Both the position numbers and the translations under genes were made by a program. DNA of 64,000 nucleotides from Myrica gale (Eukaryota; Streptophyta; Magnoliopsida; Fagales; Myricaceae): positions 13,250,501 to 13,314,500 of the forward strand of contig OZ005609.1 in NCBI GenBank assembly GCA_963930655.1, given 5' to 3'. Below the pieces are notes generated by a model, which saw only the letters and a list, made by a program, of their open reading frames with translations, searched no databases and was not told the DNA's origin. Position 1 is the first letter of the stretch; each line of letters opens with the position of its first letter. Shown piece by piece: positions 46,815-59,081 of the stretch.

Positions 46815-49800
46815 TCATTTCTCCTTGTATGCTTTCTTGTCCACATAAGGATATTCAGACGGGCCAGACCATAGACCCCATAGTATAACCAAGTGGAGAC
46901 ACAGAAGCAGTGCAGATGAGTATGCATTTGAAGGATAGACATTCCAGCAAATCTCCACCCCTATAAACAAAATTACACTGCAAAATCCTAAAATGTTAAT
47001 AACTCATTGTGATTGCAGGAATAATCGTGCAAAAACTTTAGCCATAATGCATGAACAATGGGACTACATACCAGAGCAGCGTAGGGAAGGGCGTTCGCCA
47101 CAATAGGTAAGGTAAACTATAGAAATACCTGCAAGAGACACGTACAAACGAGGGTTTTAGCACCCTTTTCAGTTTAGATTAAAATGATCACTTTTGCAGT
47201 ATATTCTAAGCAAAACCTGTAACCCTATATGATCTTTATTGGGGTTTGTCCTAGAAGTTTCAACACCAAAGCTGAGTGTATTTGGATTACTTCCTACAAG
47301 CATCGAAGGAAAAAACCTCAAACAATCGTGTTACTATGTTACAGAGACAGCCACTTGGTCCAATAGATGGTTCACAGTCCAGAAGAAGCAATTGCCCAGT
47401 CAAGATAATGTAAGGACAAGGGATATTAATTAATCAAAAGTAGCATATGACAAAAGCTCATAACACAACCGCAGAGGGAATGACAAAATTTTCCGAAGCT
47501 TCACATTTCTTTCCTCTAATATAGTAATATCTGAGAGTACCATTGGGCGCATCTTGACCTAAGAGCAGCAAGAAAATACCTAAGCAACTGTACCAGCAAC
47601 TAGCAGTGCTGCTCAACTCCCAAATAGGTAGGTGGTATGTGAAAAAGGATTTCTTCTATTGAAACTTACCATGAGTAGAACTGATAATGCAATGATCGGG
47701 CGCATATAATGCCAATGAAGTTCGCAACAAACATAACTGTTACGATGTCTGATTACACCAGGAAAAAGTTTAGAATCCAATTGGAAAAAAGGAGAGAGAA
47801 AAAATGGAGTGGACACCAACAGACACACAGACTGGACTTGTAAAACACAAAGATAATCAAAGATAGAATAGACATGATCCTAACTATATTTTGGGAGCCC
47901 ACTACTTACGTTCTTTGTTGAGTTCCTGGAAGGATGAAGTGCTATATACAGACTTCTTCAAAGATACAAATCTAGAATGCAAAAAGTTGAGAAGCCCTCC
48001 TTCATGCCTACAAGTTATCAAAACCAAACATAGTAAACGAGCAGAAGCAATAAATCGCAGCATTCAAATAGCAATCTTCTATCGGAAAAAGCTGCCTATA
48101 TAATTACTTCTTGCAAAGATTGTTTCTCAGAATTTCTAATATTTAACTTCTCACTGAACTTTTACTATGTTGAAAGAAAGAAAGGTTTCCCACGATCTTA
48201 TGTCCACATAATCATTGCAACTTCTAATTTATTATAGATAATGGAAAACGTGAGCACTTGTACTTACTTGCACCATTTATAATGAGCAAAAGCTGCAAGT
48301 AATACGAGGTGAGCAATCAGCAAAGAGACTGCAAGTTCCTTAGAAACAAAAAGTGGTTCAGGAAGGAACTTGAAGTTAACAGACCTGACAAAATAGAGTT
48401 GAGATTAATTTCAACAGAAACTTCAGGGATCAATCATTACAGAAAACTAAGTTTGCATCTCAATTAACATTACGCAAAAACTAGAGGTAGAATAAGTTAT
48501 ATACATCAGTACGATACATCACAACAACTATGGAAAAAACCATGTTTGCATAACAACTACTTCACTCCAAAAAATGGCACTTAGTGAGGATGCATGGAGA
48601 AAGGATCTTAAGAATCTTCAAACCCATAGAGTCAAAATCAACTTACCAAAAGTGGATGAAGACACGCCCAAGATTGAAGGATCTGGATACGTAAGCCATT
48701 GGGTGTGATATGATAAAAGGCAGCCCCAAGAGGATCTGTACAACCATTCGGCAAATAGGTGCAAACAAGTGAACGCCATAGACAGACAACTCACCTAACC
48801 ACATGAGAAAAACATAAACATAATAATACAAAGATCCAACATCCAGCTTCAAAATAGTGGAATATCTGATGAAAAATATACTAAAGGCTTGTATACTACA
48901 CAAAAATTCTCAAGCATAAAGAGCCAACACCTAAGTTTAAGGGGGACAAGGTAAGCACCTGCACTAGTGCTGCACCAGCTAAAGCCAATATCACCCCACT
49001 AATATCCATAGCCTGTATAAGCAGTATTTCAGGAACAAAGAATTGTTACTTGAGAAATCTCATATAAATATTTAGAATGAAAATTTAAGAAATATGTCGA
49101 ACAGAATCAATGCACCTTTAGCATGAGAAGAAATAGAGGTGGAGCATATAGGAGCACGTTCATCTTTACTGAAACAGCTACACTGTTCAAACGAAAAGTA
49201 AATGATCAGCGGTTTCATCTACCATTAAAACCAATGTGCCGTACAGAAGCCATGATGTACCTGAAAATGATCAACCCTAGATGCCACCTTTTGTAAAGAA
49301 GAGACACCAATGCAGCATGAAGGAGCAACATGGCAAAACAGTCATTGAAAAGACGGAGCACAAAGATAGAGTGCACTCTTTTTGACAGACAAAGCAAGAC
49401 AAGAGCCCGCCATGGAACCTGTAAGATATTTTGAAAAGGAAGCTTATTACAGTTAATATACAAGAAGTGCAGAGAGAATGGGAGAGGGAGAGAGAGAGAG
49501 AGGCACAGATTGCAAGCAAGTCATGGGATAAGTAAGAGTTGAGGAACAATATCAGAGACATAAACACCTCCTAAAAATTTACTTTTAGCTTAATTTCCAG
49601 AAGCTACTTTCCTTATAGCATCTAACATGGTCTTACATCAAGGGAATAAGTTCCAAGGGTCACATCAGAGGCATAAATCAGTGGGCAGAAAAGAAACTTA
49701 CTCCATAAATTGGTTAATAGCAACATTGCCTGAAGAAGCGTGGGGATCTCATAATGTTTTTTTTTGCTTGGGCTCCGATAAAAGCTTAATACGGTAAAAA

Positions 49801-52047
49801 TATGGCAGACTCCAACTGGCCAGAAAAACTTTAGTGATACAAGCCTCATGTAAAATCAACTTAAAAGTGTCAAAAATAACTTTAATCAGAAGAAATGTCC
49901 AGACCACCTATCCTGCAATCGAAGGTTGGCTCCTTCATGCATAATGAGATACTCAACCAACCCAAGTCCCATAAAAATCTCAGAGGATTTTTCATGAGAG
50001 AAAAATGTAACAAACCAGCACTTTACAAGGACTAAAGTTACTATCACCTACTTCCCACTGCTCCAAAGTTTACATTCAATGGCCTAACAGAAGCAAAGCA
50101 AGACCATAGCTAACATCAGTAGACCAGGCTTAAACACAACTAATTATTTTTGATCCACAGTGCACCTCTTCTTCTCTTCTTTCAGCACCTCTTAGCTCTA
50201 TTTATATCTTCCATCCTCACATCCTTTCACTCCCATAACTTTCTCTTCTAGCTTGCAGACACAATGAACGCCCCATAAGTCCACAGCTAGGCCTTCTCGT
50301 TGTGCTCTTGTGTACTTCTATCCTAGATCAGTAATGTTGGCACTTGGCAGGTGCTACCAAATTGGTAGACCAACCAGCATGAAGTGCATAGTTGGTGGAA
50401 ACTTGCATCACCCTGAAAAAGGATGCACTAGTTTGGACTCGATCCAACAATTGAATATCTAAACAAAGAGGTATCTCAGTTTTATATCAAATCCACTACC
50501 ATGGAGAGATCAGCTGCATACAAATATGTTTCTAAACCAAAAATTAGCACTTTAATCTTCAACAAACTAAAGCAAATTTCATACCACGTCAGTCTTTGTG
50601 TAGATGAATAACACAATTGCCAGATTTATAATGTACAAAAGGCTGAACAATATCTGCACCAAGAAGCAAGAATAAACCATGAGGCAATCAGTTAGTCTGA
50701 GCACGCATGGCATACCAATCTAAAATCTCTATGCAATCATTTCAGTTTAGTAGCTAGAGAGAACAGTTGGAGTTGGGGTTGGGGTTGCGGGAGGGGGAGG
50801 GGGGTGGTGGTGGAGGTGGGGGGGGGGGGAGAGAGAGAGAGAGAGAATATCAGCTTATGGTTACAGGGATATAACCAAATCATGCCCTTCAACTTTGTAG
50901 TTATTGCGAAAATCAACCATGCATAACCATTGATTTCGCTTCTATATAAATCGGCTCCAGTTGGTGGTGCCAAGTGAACCAACCAGGCACATAATTTCAT
51001 TGAATGGAGCCAAAACTAAAAGTTTGCTCCCAGATTCAGTATCACAAATCACGGAATTCATTTTCACACTACAACAACCAATGTGACAAGTATAGTTTTC
51101 ACACTTCAATTCCAGATCACTTCACTCCAACCATATTAAATCAAAATTATCTTATAACCACCACCCATCAGTAAACATAGTTACTTATCGGAAATTTTCA
51201 AAATCATAAAAAAATGAACAATAGAAACTTGAGTGAATTAAGTAACCTGAGCTGGATAGATCTCCCCTCCTGTAACATACTGAATTGCGGAATAAATATA
51301 AAGAAACCCAGCTGGATAGACTAGAGGCCCTGTGTCCCCTTCCAGTTTGCTGTAATCCCTTTCTCCTCCCAGAAATCCAGTTACCTGTTTCATAAAGAGA
51401 CCGAATTGTACTGACCCCTTTATAGGAACCAAAATCCTTCCGTACACATAAAGCAAAACTACCCAACAACTCATTTGGTAGCTCAGAATCCAAAGACAAT
51501 CCTGAAATTTAATCCAATAGTTTCCTTTGTTTCTTGAACCGAAAATTTAGCCTACCTAAACAAAATAATACCAACGATTAAATCCAAACTAATTGGCCAA
51601 TGTAAAAGGCGACATTACCGAATAGCGCATCGGTTAGCTAAGAAACAAAAGACAGAACATTTACGAACTTCATTTGATATTATTTCAGGAATAAAAATTC
51701 GATGTCTTAACGCCATTTTCTTTTATACGTTTTCTGAGGAACCAAATGAGATGTCTTCATGAGTTCGCGAACCTGTGACATGTAAGCATCCCAGTCAATC
51801 TTCGTATCTGAAACCAAATAATCAGTGTCACTAAAACAAGGTCATTTGAAAAGAGAGCCAAAAGCAAGAAATAGATAAACGAGATGGATCTTGTACAAGG
51901 AATGTAGGCGATGATGAGAGCGACGAGGATGGCATCCGCAAAAATCAAAGCGAGAGCAAAGGGTACTTTGGGGTTTCTAGAAAACTTGGATGCCGGGGCC
52001 GTCGACCTCCGCAAGGGTTTTCCACGCGGCGCCGATCGGACCGCCAT
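46815..52047 (-). CDS. ALG3: ALG3, Dol-P-Man:Man5GlcNAc2-PP-Dol alpha-1,3-mannosyltransferase
   Basis: Thirteen minus-strand exons join in phase to 424 residues: 52047-51897, 51807-51773, 51384-51247, 50653-50585, 49418-49261, 49182-49116, 49012-48959, 48735-48647, 48384-48268, 48007-47910, 47748-47670, 47128-47072 and 46977-46815. An ATG at 52056 would add three residues. The enzyme adds the first dolichol-phosphate mannose to the lipid-linked oligosaccharide in the ER lumen for N-glycosylation. Diagnostic stretches are YTKIDWDAYMSQ, GDTGPLVYPAGFLY, LSKRVHSIFVLRLFNDC, HYQFYSWYFYSLPYLLWRTPFP and EICWNVYPSN. Many hydrophobic segments fit a polytopic ER protein. The tail KKAYKEK is a dilysine-like ER-retention context. 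All checked splice sites are GT-AG. Length is close to the plant orthologue and no lesion is seen. Confidence 0.95.
50770..50847 (+). repeat. G-rich and (GA)n low-complexity tract in ALG3 intron 3
   Basis: GGGGTT/GGTGGT blocks run into a G run and then an uninterrupted (GA) repeat up to about 50847, in the intron between exons 3 and 4 of ALG3. Confidence 0.9.
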
Positions 52048-52229
52048 GGTTGGCATTTTTATAGGTCGTTGAGTCGTTTGCTGCTTCGTCCCGGAGGGTA
52101 AACAGCGTAAAACGGGTCGTTTTTTTTACTTTCAAATCGGCTCAAGTTTAAACCAAGCCCATCCCTCAAGAGTTAGATTTCGGCTCAGGCTTTAGGAAGT
52201 CCGGCCCAAAGTCAGTTAGGTCAGGTCGA

Positions 52230-53722
52230 TACTTTTTTTTTTTTTTTAAATTGGCAATATAGTTACTAAGTCTATACAACGCTAACGATTTAGTTACTAG
52301 GTTTTTTTTTACTATATGATCACTCAGTTCTACTCTTGTGACGATTTGGTCATGTCGTCAAACATCCGTCAATCCATTTAACAAAATGTCATGACACGTC
52401 AGCCATAATTATTAAGCAAAACGTTGCGTTTAGTCATGTAAATTAAAGGGAAATTGACAATATGGTTACTAGGTTTATACCACGCTAACGATTTAATCAC
52501 TAGTTTTTATTTTTTTACATTATGATCACTGAGTCCATACCCGTGTGACGATTTGGTCATTCTGTTCGTATTACATTGATCCATTTAAAGGAATCCAATG
52601 ACATGTCAGCCTTGAACACATAACCAAAACATGTCATACAGATTAACCACGAGATAAAATTATCATTTTACATGTAAAAAAAATTTACTTTCAATTAAAT
52701 TAACGAAAATTTTTAAATGAAAATACTAAATATCTGAAATCAATAGTTGTTAAATAAAATGAGACAAAAATAATACTGGAAAGTGAAAGTAAAGAGTGTC
52801 AACATTCTCATAAGTAAAAGTGTGGTAAGTGTATATATCATTTAATAAAAAGATATCAGACTAGAAGTGAAATTTTCTACATTGGCTCATTATGTGGCAT
52901 CAAAGACCATCCATATTCAAGAAAAGCTCTAATAATATTAGCCTAAAAAAATATTTATTATAACTCACTATGATATTGGCGGAGCCCTCTGTGGATGTGA
53001 GGAGCTAAAAAAGAAAGAAATATATATATCATGATTTCCTTCCACGCAATATATTAATGAGAGGAGATATGCGAAGATTTATTCCTTATGGGCATTAGTA
53101 GATTCTAAAGATGGTTAGTTGTCTCATCTCTTATTATATTTTTCATACCTTGAAACCTAATTAATTTTTCTGCTTTAGTGGGTTATGATCTACAAAATAA
53201 ACTCAACATCATCATCATCAGTCATGCTACCTTTGCTGATTCACCTACAACAATTACCACATGATAATATCACTTCTTTTTAAGCATGGGAATGTAAATT
53301 TTTATTACAATAAATATAAAAATTCACTCATCATTTTTTTTAGATGTAGTGATGGAATATGGATGGAAGGATCATATCGTCACACGGGTTTGGACTAAGT
53401 GACCAAGATGTAAAAAAAAATAATAAATCTAGTGACTATTTTATCAGCGAGGTATAAACCGAGTGACTAAATTTTCAATTTCCTTTAAATGACAAAACAC
53501 AACGTTTTAGTTAATGATAATCTGATGTGGTTAATCTGGCTGACGTGTGGCGCTGACGTAGCTAGGCATTCCGTAAAACAGATTGACGGAGGTTTGACGG
53601 CAGGACCAAATTGTCACGAGGGTATGAACTGAGTGACCATATAGTAAAAAAAATGAAACTTAGTGACTAAATCGTCAGCGTGATATAAACTTAGCGATCA
53701 TATTGTCAATTTCCCTTTTTTT
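52230..53722. mobile_element. Nested inverted-repeat elements between ALG3 and TSPO
   Basis: Left arms at 52240-52440 and 52446-52640 each read GACAATATGGTTACTAGG-like then GATTTGGTCAT and CATGACACGTCAGCC-like. Right arms at 53365-53500 and 53510-53722 are their inverses, ending CATATTGTCAATTTCCC. The pattern suggests one foldback-type element inserted in the loop of a relative. No coding capacity or certain target duplication was found. Confidence 0.6.
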
Positions 53723-54555
53723 AGAAAAATATATTTTTATGTTTTTGTCCAATTTTAAAAAATTCACTAAAAATAAAATACTTTATCGAGAAAATACACA
53801 TTGCTCCACTGAATTTTATGAGTACTGACACTTTGCACCCACATCTTTCAATTTTATGACATTGAGCCCATGAACTTTTAAAATTCTTCATTTTGCATTT
53901 CATAAAGCCAAATTAGTTGTTAAGTCTCACGGTAAATACTCGCATGTCATCCAAATTATTCACTCTCGCTTGTTACGCATATTTTACCCTCTGAAAAAAT
54001 ACACTTTGCACTCTTAATTATAAGGGTACTAACACTTTGTAACCCAACTATGCAGATACTAACACTTTGCACCCTCGTCTTCCAATTTCATGACATTTTC
54101 ATTGATTTATACCACACAAGCCAATTGACTGTTAAATGTGATGAAAAATCTGTCACAAGTCACTCACATAATTCACTAATTCAAATTAAGAAGTTTTTTA
54201 AATCACAGTGTTCCACTAGTAGGCAGAATACTCTTAAAAATATTTTTTATATATATTTCAAATCTGATTATTTGTTTATTATTTCTTTCCTATATTGTAA
54301 TTTATCGGTTAGATGTTTAAAATTTGGAGTGATTCCATCTTTGACAGTTTTTTAAAAAAATTTAAGCAATTCTAATTACAGAGAAATTATGTATTTTGTT
54401 TTTCCGTCTCAGTTGTCGATGTGGCGTTAAACCAAAAGACTTTGCACGTACAAAATTTATCGTCGCATTTAACGATCAATTGGCTTGTGGGGTGCAAATC
54501 AACGAAAATGTCACAAAATTAGAAGACGGTGTAAAGTATCAATATTCCTATAGTT

Positions 54556-54720
54556 TAGGGGTGAAAACCGGAAATGCGGTCCGGACCGCATTTCCGGTCC
54601 TATTAAAATATAGGACCGGACCGGACCACTTATAAGTGGTCCGGTCCGGTCCGGTTTTAGTAAATGCGGTCCGGTCCGGACCACTTAAGTGGTCAGGACC
54701 GGTTTCAAATTTTTTTTTTT
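54556..54720. repeat. Left subterminal palindromes of the hAT element
   Basis: Includes a perfect 32-bp palindrome at 54567-54598 (centre CGGTCCGGACCG) and a perfect 40-bp palindrome at 54613-54652 (centre CCACTTATAAGTGG). The right end (60880-61010) carries the same CGGTCCGG motif in several copies. Such clusters are the usual binding sites of hAT transposases. Confidence 0.85.
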
Positions 54721-54839
54721 TATATTTTCATCAACACACATTTTTTTAAAGATAAAAAAATATGAATTCATTTAAGTTTTAACACCTACTAGGCAACTAT
54801 CTTTAAGTTTTAAATTGAATTCAAATCTTTAAGTTTTAA

Positions 54840-56180
54840 AAATGTGAATTTATTTAAAATTTTAAAAATGTGAATTCATTTAACATCTACCATAGTTTGC
54901 TCATTAATTTAAAAATGTGAATTCATTTAACATCTATAATAGTTTGCTCATTAATTTAAAAATGTGAATTCATTTAACATCTATCATAGTTTGCTCATTA
55001 ATTTAAAGATGTGAATTAATTTAAAGACTTAAAGATGTAAATTTACGTTAAAACTTAAAAATGCGAATTTATTTAAAAACTTAAAAATGTGAATTAATTT
55101 AACACCTACCAATCTCATAGTTTCCTCATTAATTTAAAGATGTGGATTCATTTAACACATAACATAGTTTGCTTATTAATTTAAATATATGAATTCATTT
55201 AAAAACTTAAAGATATGAATTCATTTAAAAACTTAAAGATGTGAATTCATTAATTTCATTTAACTTATAGTCATATACCATAGTTTGCTCATTAATTTAA
55301 AGATTTGAATTCAATTTAAAACTTAAATATGTGAATTCATTTAAAAACTTAAAGATGTGAATACATTAATTTCATTTAACATATAGTCATATACCATAGT
55401 TTGTTCAATATTTTAAAGATGTGAATTAATTTTAAAACTTAAAGATGTAAATTTATTTTAAAACTTAAATATGTGAATTCATTAATTTCATTTAACATAT
55501 AGTCATATATCATAGTTTGCTCAATAATTTAAAGATGTGAATTCGTTTTAAAACTTAAAGATGTAAATTTATTTTAAAACTTAAATATGTGAATTCATTA
55601 ATTTCATTTAACATATAGTCATATATCATAGTTTGCTCATTAATTTAAAGATGTGAATTCCTTTTAAAACTTAAAGATGTAAATTTATTTTAAAACTTAA
55701 AAATGTGAATTCATTAATTTCATTTAACATATAGTCATATACCATAGTTTGCTCAATAATTTAAAGATGTGAATTCGTTTTAAAACTTAAAGATGTAAAT
55801 TTATTTTAAAACTTAAATATGTGAATTCATTAATTTCATTTAACATATAGTCATATACCATAGTTTGCTCAATAATTTAAAGATGTGAATTCGTTTTAAA
55901 ACTTAAAGATGTAAATTTATTTTAAAACTTAAATATGTGAATTCATTAATTTCATTTAACATATAGTCATATACCATAGTTTGCTCATTAATTTAAAGAT
56001 GTGAATTCATTTTAAAACTTAAAGATGTAAATTTATTTTAAAACTTAAACATGTGAATTCATTAATTTCATTTAACATATAGTCATATACCATAGTTTGC
56101 TCAATAATTTAAAGATGTGAATTCGTTTTAAAATTTAAAGATGTAAATTTATTTTAAAACTTAAAAATGTGAATTCATTA
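54840..56180. repeat. 116-bp tandem array with sub-repeats inside the hAT element
   Basis: The landmark TAGTCATATACCATAG recurs every 116 bp, at 55268, 55384, 55500, 55616, 55732, 55848, 55964 and 56080. Each unit contains three related pieces of AACTTAAAGATGTGAATTCA or AACTTAAATATGTGAATTCA type, so it is a higher-order repeat. The left part (54840-55260) is more degenerate, with units of about 60 bp. The base composition is strongly AT-rich. Confidence 0.92.
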
Positions 56181-56848
56181 ATCACTGCTAGCTAATAGGA
56201 TCATCTCAAGCCAAATTTGAACTTCCAAACATATATATTATATTTTTATCCTCCTATTTTTTAAAATTCAAATATAAGAAGAGATCTCTATCTATATATA
56301 AATTCAAAATAATTCAGCCTTTATCCTATAACTTTAAAATAAAAAATAGGATTAGGTCTCATCTCTTTGTTTAACTCAAAATACTCATTTAACACATTTT
56401 TTAGTTGGGGCACCTCTAATTAATTGGTAATTCTTTAATCCTTGTCCATGCTTTCCTTCATTACCAACTTCATGTTCAATATATTTCCCTTAATTATAGG
56501 AATCCTTTCCTGCTTCATTACCTTTCACGTCCTTTCCCTTAATTCGAGGATTCTGCCATTTTTTTTTCTAAACGAACTACCTTCATTAAAAGCAACCACC
56601 GCCTCAAGGTGGTTCAAAATAGTACAAAATTAAACATACTAAGTTAAAAATACAAATGTCTCGAATACACACAAACAAATACATTAAGAAACTAAATTCA
56701 CTTGCTAGTGGTTGATGTCCCAAGCTCGCCTACTGGTGTGTTATTGCTTGCCACTTCTGCAAATTTAAATGTGAATAAATGTTAAAAACAAATAAATATA
56801 AGTAAAACATAGAGAAAATAAAAAGAAAATTAAAATTACAAACTCATT

Positions 56849-59081
56849 TTATTTACCGGAATCCATGTCATAATTCTCGATGCAATCCAAAGTCTCTTTG
56901 ATGTTAATTGGATCCTTTTCATCCGTACGTCGCAACCAATCTTGGGTGCAAACGAGAGCCTCCACGGTCGTTGGAGCTAATGAACTCCGAAATGGATCAA
57001 GTACACGTCCTCCCGTACTAAAAGCGGACTTTGAAGACACAGTGGAGATGGGGATAGCCAATACATCCCGTGCAATCATAGCAATAACAGGATATCGTAA
57101 ATCATTATCCTTCTACCATTTCAATACATCAAAATCCTTATTTGGAGCAACAAGTGGATCCGCCAAATACCGATCAATTTCTAAGCTTGTAATGGGAGTT
57201 GAAGAATATATTCCAAATGACACAGCAGTGCTCTAATAATCATCAAATAAAGTCAATTTGCTGCCAGAAGGAGCAACCATTGGAAGAGGAGACACACTGC
57301 TAGTAGATGAATGTACTTGAGTATGAGGTAATCCCAATGCATATTCATCAAACAATGCACGAAACAAATCACTTATACTGGCCACTAACTTCTCTCCCTC
57401 TATTCCACCATACATCAACCTCACCATGTGTCCCATTACTTGTAACTTAGACCGTGGATCAATCACATTTGCAATAAATATCAACAAATTTAATCTATCA
57501 TTCTTTCCCCAATATTTTTGGTACTTCACCATCATAATATCAGCCATGTCTTTCAATCTTCGGTTCGTACTTTGTGAGTAACGACACAAATGAGAATGCA
57601 CCCCATAGAGTCCATGAAAGTATGAATTCGAAGTAACATACAAAGAACCAGAAAATTGAATCGTAGCATCATAGAAGAGTTCAAGAAACTTGCAAAATAC
57701 CCTTATTTTTTCCCAGTCCTCTCTTGTTGGAGGTCCCAAGTTCCTCTTCCCACACTCACCTTTAGTAAAATGAGGAAGATAATCAACATCATCACTCTCC
57801 ATTCTGTCAAAAGCAAACTCATATTTCTCAGCAATATCCAGCATCAAATAAGTAGAGTTCCAACGGGTCGAGACATCAAGGCACAATCTCTTGGAACATT
57901 CGATCCTCTCTTTCTCAACACATTGATTGAATTTGATAAGCCTTGCAAGAGAAGACCGCACATACCTAATTGCATCTCACAAAAAAATAACTGTAAGAAA
58001 TAACGAATTTTGAATAAACAAATAATGCATAGTGCTAAGAAATGAAAAAAAAATTACATGCATACCTAATTGCATCACGAACCCTTGTAATTGCATCATC
58101 ATTTATCTTCAATCCATCACCAACCACAAGATTCATAATATGCGCCGCACATCTCATGTGAACGTAAAGACCATTTTGCACATTACTTCGTAGATGTCTC
58201 TTCAAATAACTAATAGCTGTATCATTTGAAGAAGCGTTATCAACTGTGACGGTCATAATCTTGTCAATTCCTCAATCGTGTAGACACTCCTCCACTTGCG
58301 CCCCAATTGTGTCTCCTTTGTGATTATCAATCAAACGGAAGCTTATCACCCTTTTATGCAATTTCCACTCCTTGTCAATCCAATGGGCAGTGACAACCAT
58401 ATAGCTCAAATTTTGAATCGAAGTCCAAGCATCAGTGGTGAGACAAACTCTACTATCACAAGCCTTAATCATACACTTCAACCATGTTTTTTGATCCTTG
58501 AAAATGTCAATACAAGTCCTAGCAATGGTCACACGAGATGGGACTTGAAATCTAGGCTCTAGCATCCGTATAAACTTTCTAAATTGGGGAGAATCCACAA
58601 TTTTGAAAGGGAGCTCATCAACAATAAGAAACTCCGCCAAAGCTTGACGAAGAGCCATAACATGATTATGATCAAATTTTTTGGCCAACACCAAATTACT
58701 AGGGTTCTCATCACCCTCAACTCCCTTCTCATATACTAAAGATTTTTGTCTCTTATCTTGTTTTGGGGTTGGCTTATTGGGGTTTTTCTTACATTTAGTA
58801 AGATGATCCAACAAATTTTTTGTCTCATTCTTATTTTCATCTGCAGCATAATCAGCATCACAATAATTGCAAAATGCTCTGACGCGTGGTGGGTCCCCAA
58901 CATGCTTCTTTGTAAAGAAAGACCAAACCATAGATTGATTCTTTCTTTTGGGTTTAGGTGGTTCACTACTTAGTTGGGGAATTTCTGAAACATCTTCCTC
59001 CTCAACCATCATATCTACATCCTCTAAACTCAAACTCCTAGCATCAACAGTATGCTCCAAACGATTACGAGAAGAAGACAT
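56849..59081 (-). pseudogene. hAT transposase (zf-BED, RICESLEEPER/DAYSLEEPER-like) with three nonsense codons
   Basis: One minus-strand frame covers the protein: 59081-58066, a 100-bp intron (58065-57966), then 57965-56849. The N-terminus has a zf-BED finger (SMVWSFFTKK, CNYCDADY, HLTKCKKN). Next come the RNase-H-like transposase blocks CLTTDAWTSIQNLSYMVVTAHW, TVTVDNASSND and MRCAAHIMNLVV. After the intron come CLDVSTRWNSTYLML and, near the end, the hAT dimerisation domain ARDVLAIPISTVSSKSAFSTGGR. Three in-frame stops interrupt it: TGA at 58272-58274 and TAG at 57113-57115, both at positions where the family usually has Trp, and TAG at 57233-57235. No frameshift is needed. An ATG at 59120 would add 13 residues; 59081 opens MSSSRNR, the more usual start. 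Confidence 0.9.

Noticed and set aside
54840-56180. AT-rich 116-bp array considered as a CRISPR-like or centromeric array
   Set aside because: Units are contiguous without unique spacers, in a plant genome, and the array is confined within one hAT element.
57656-58003. 115-codon plus-strand frame
   Set aside because: Antisense to the hAT transposase exons.
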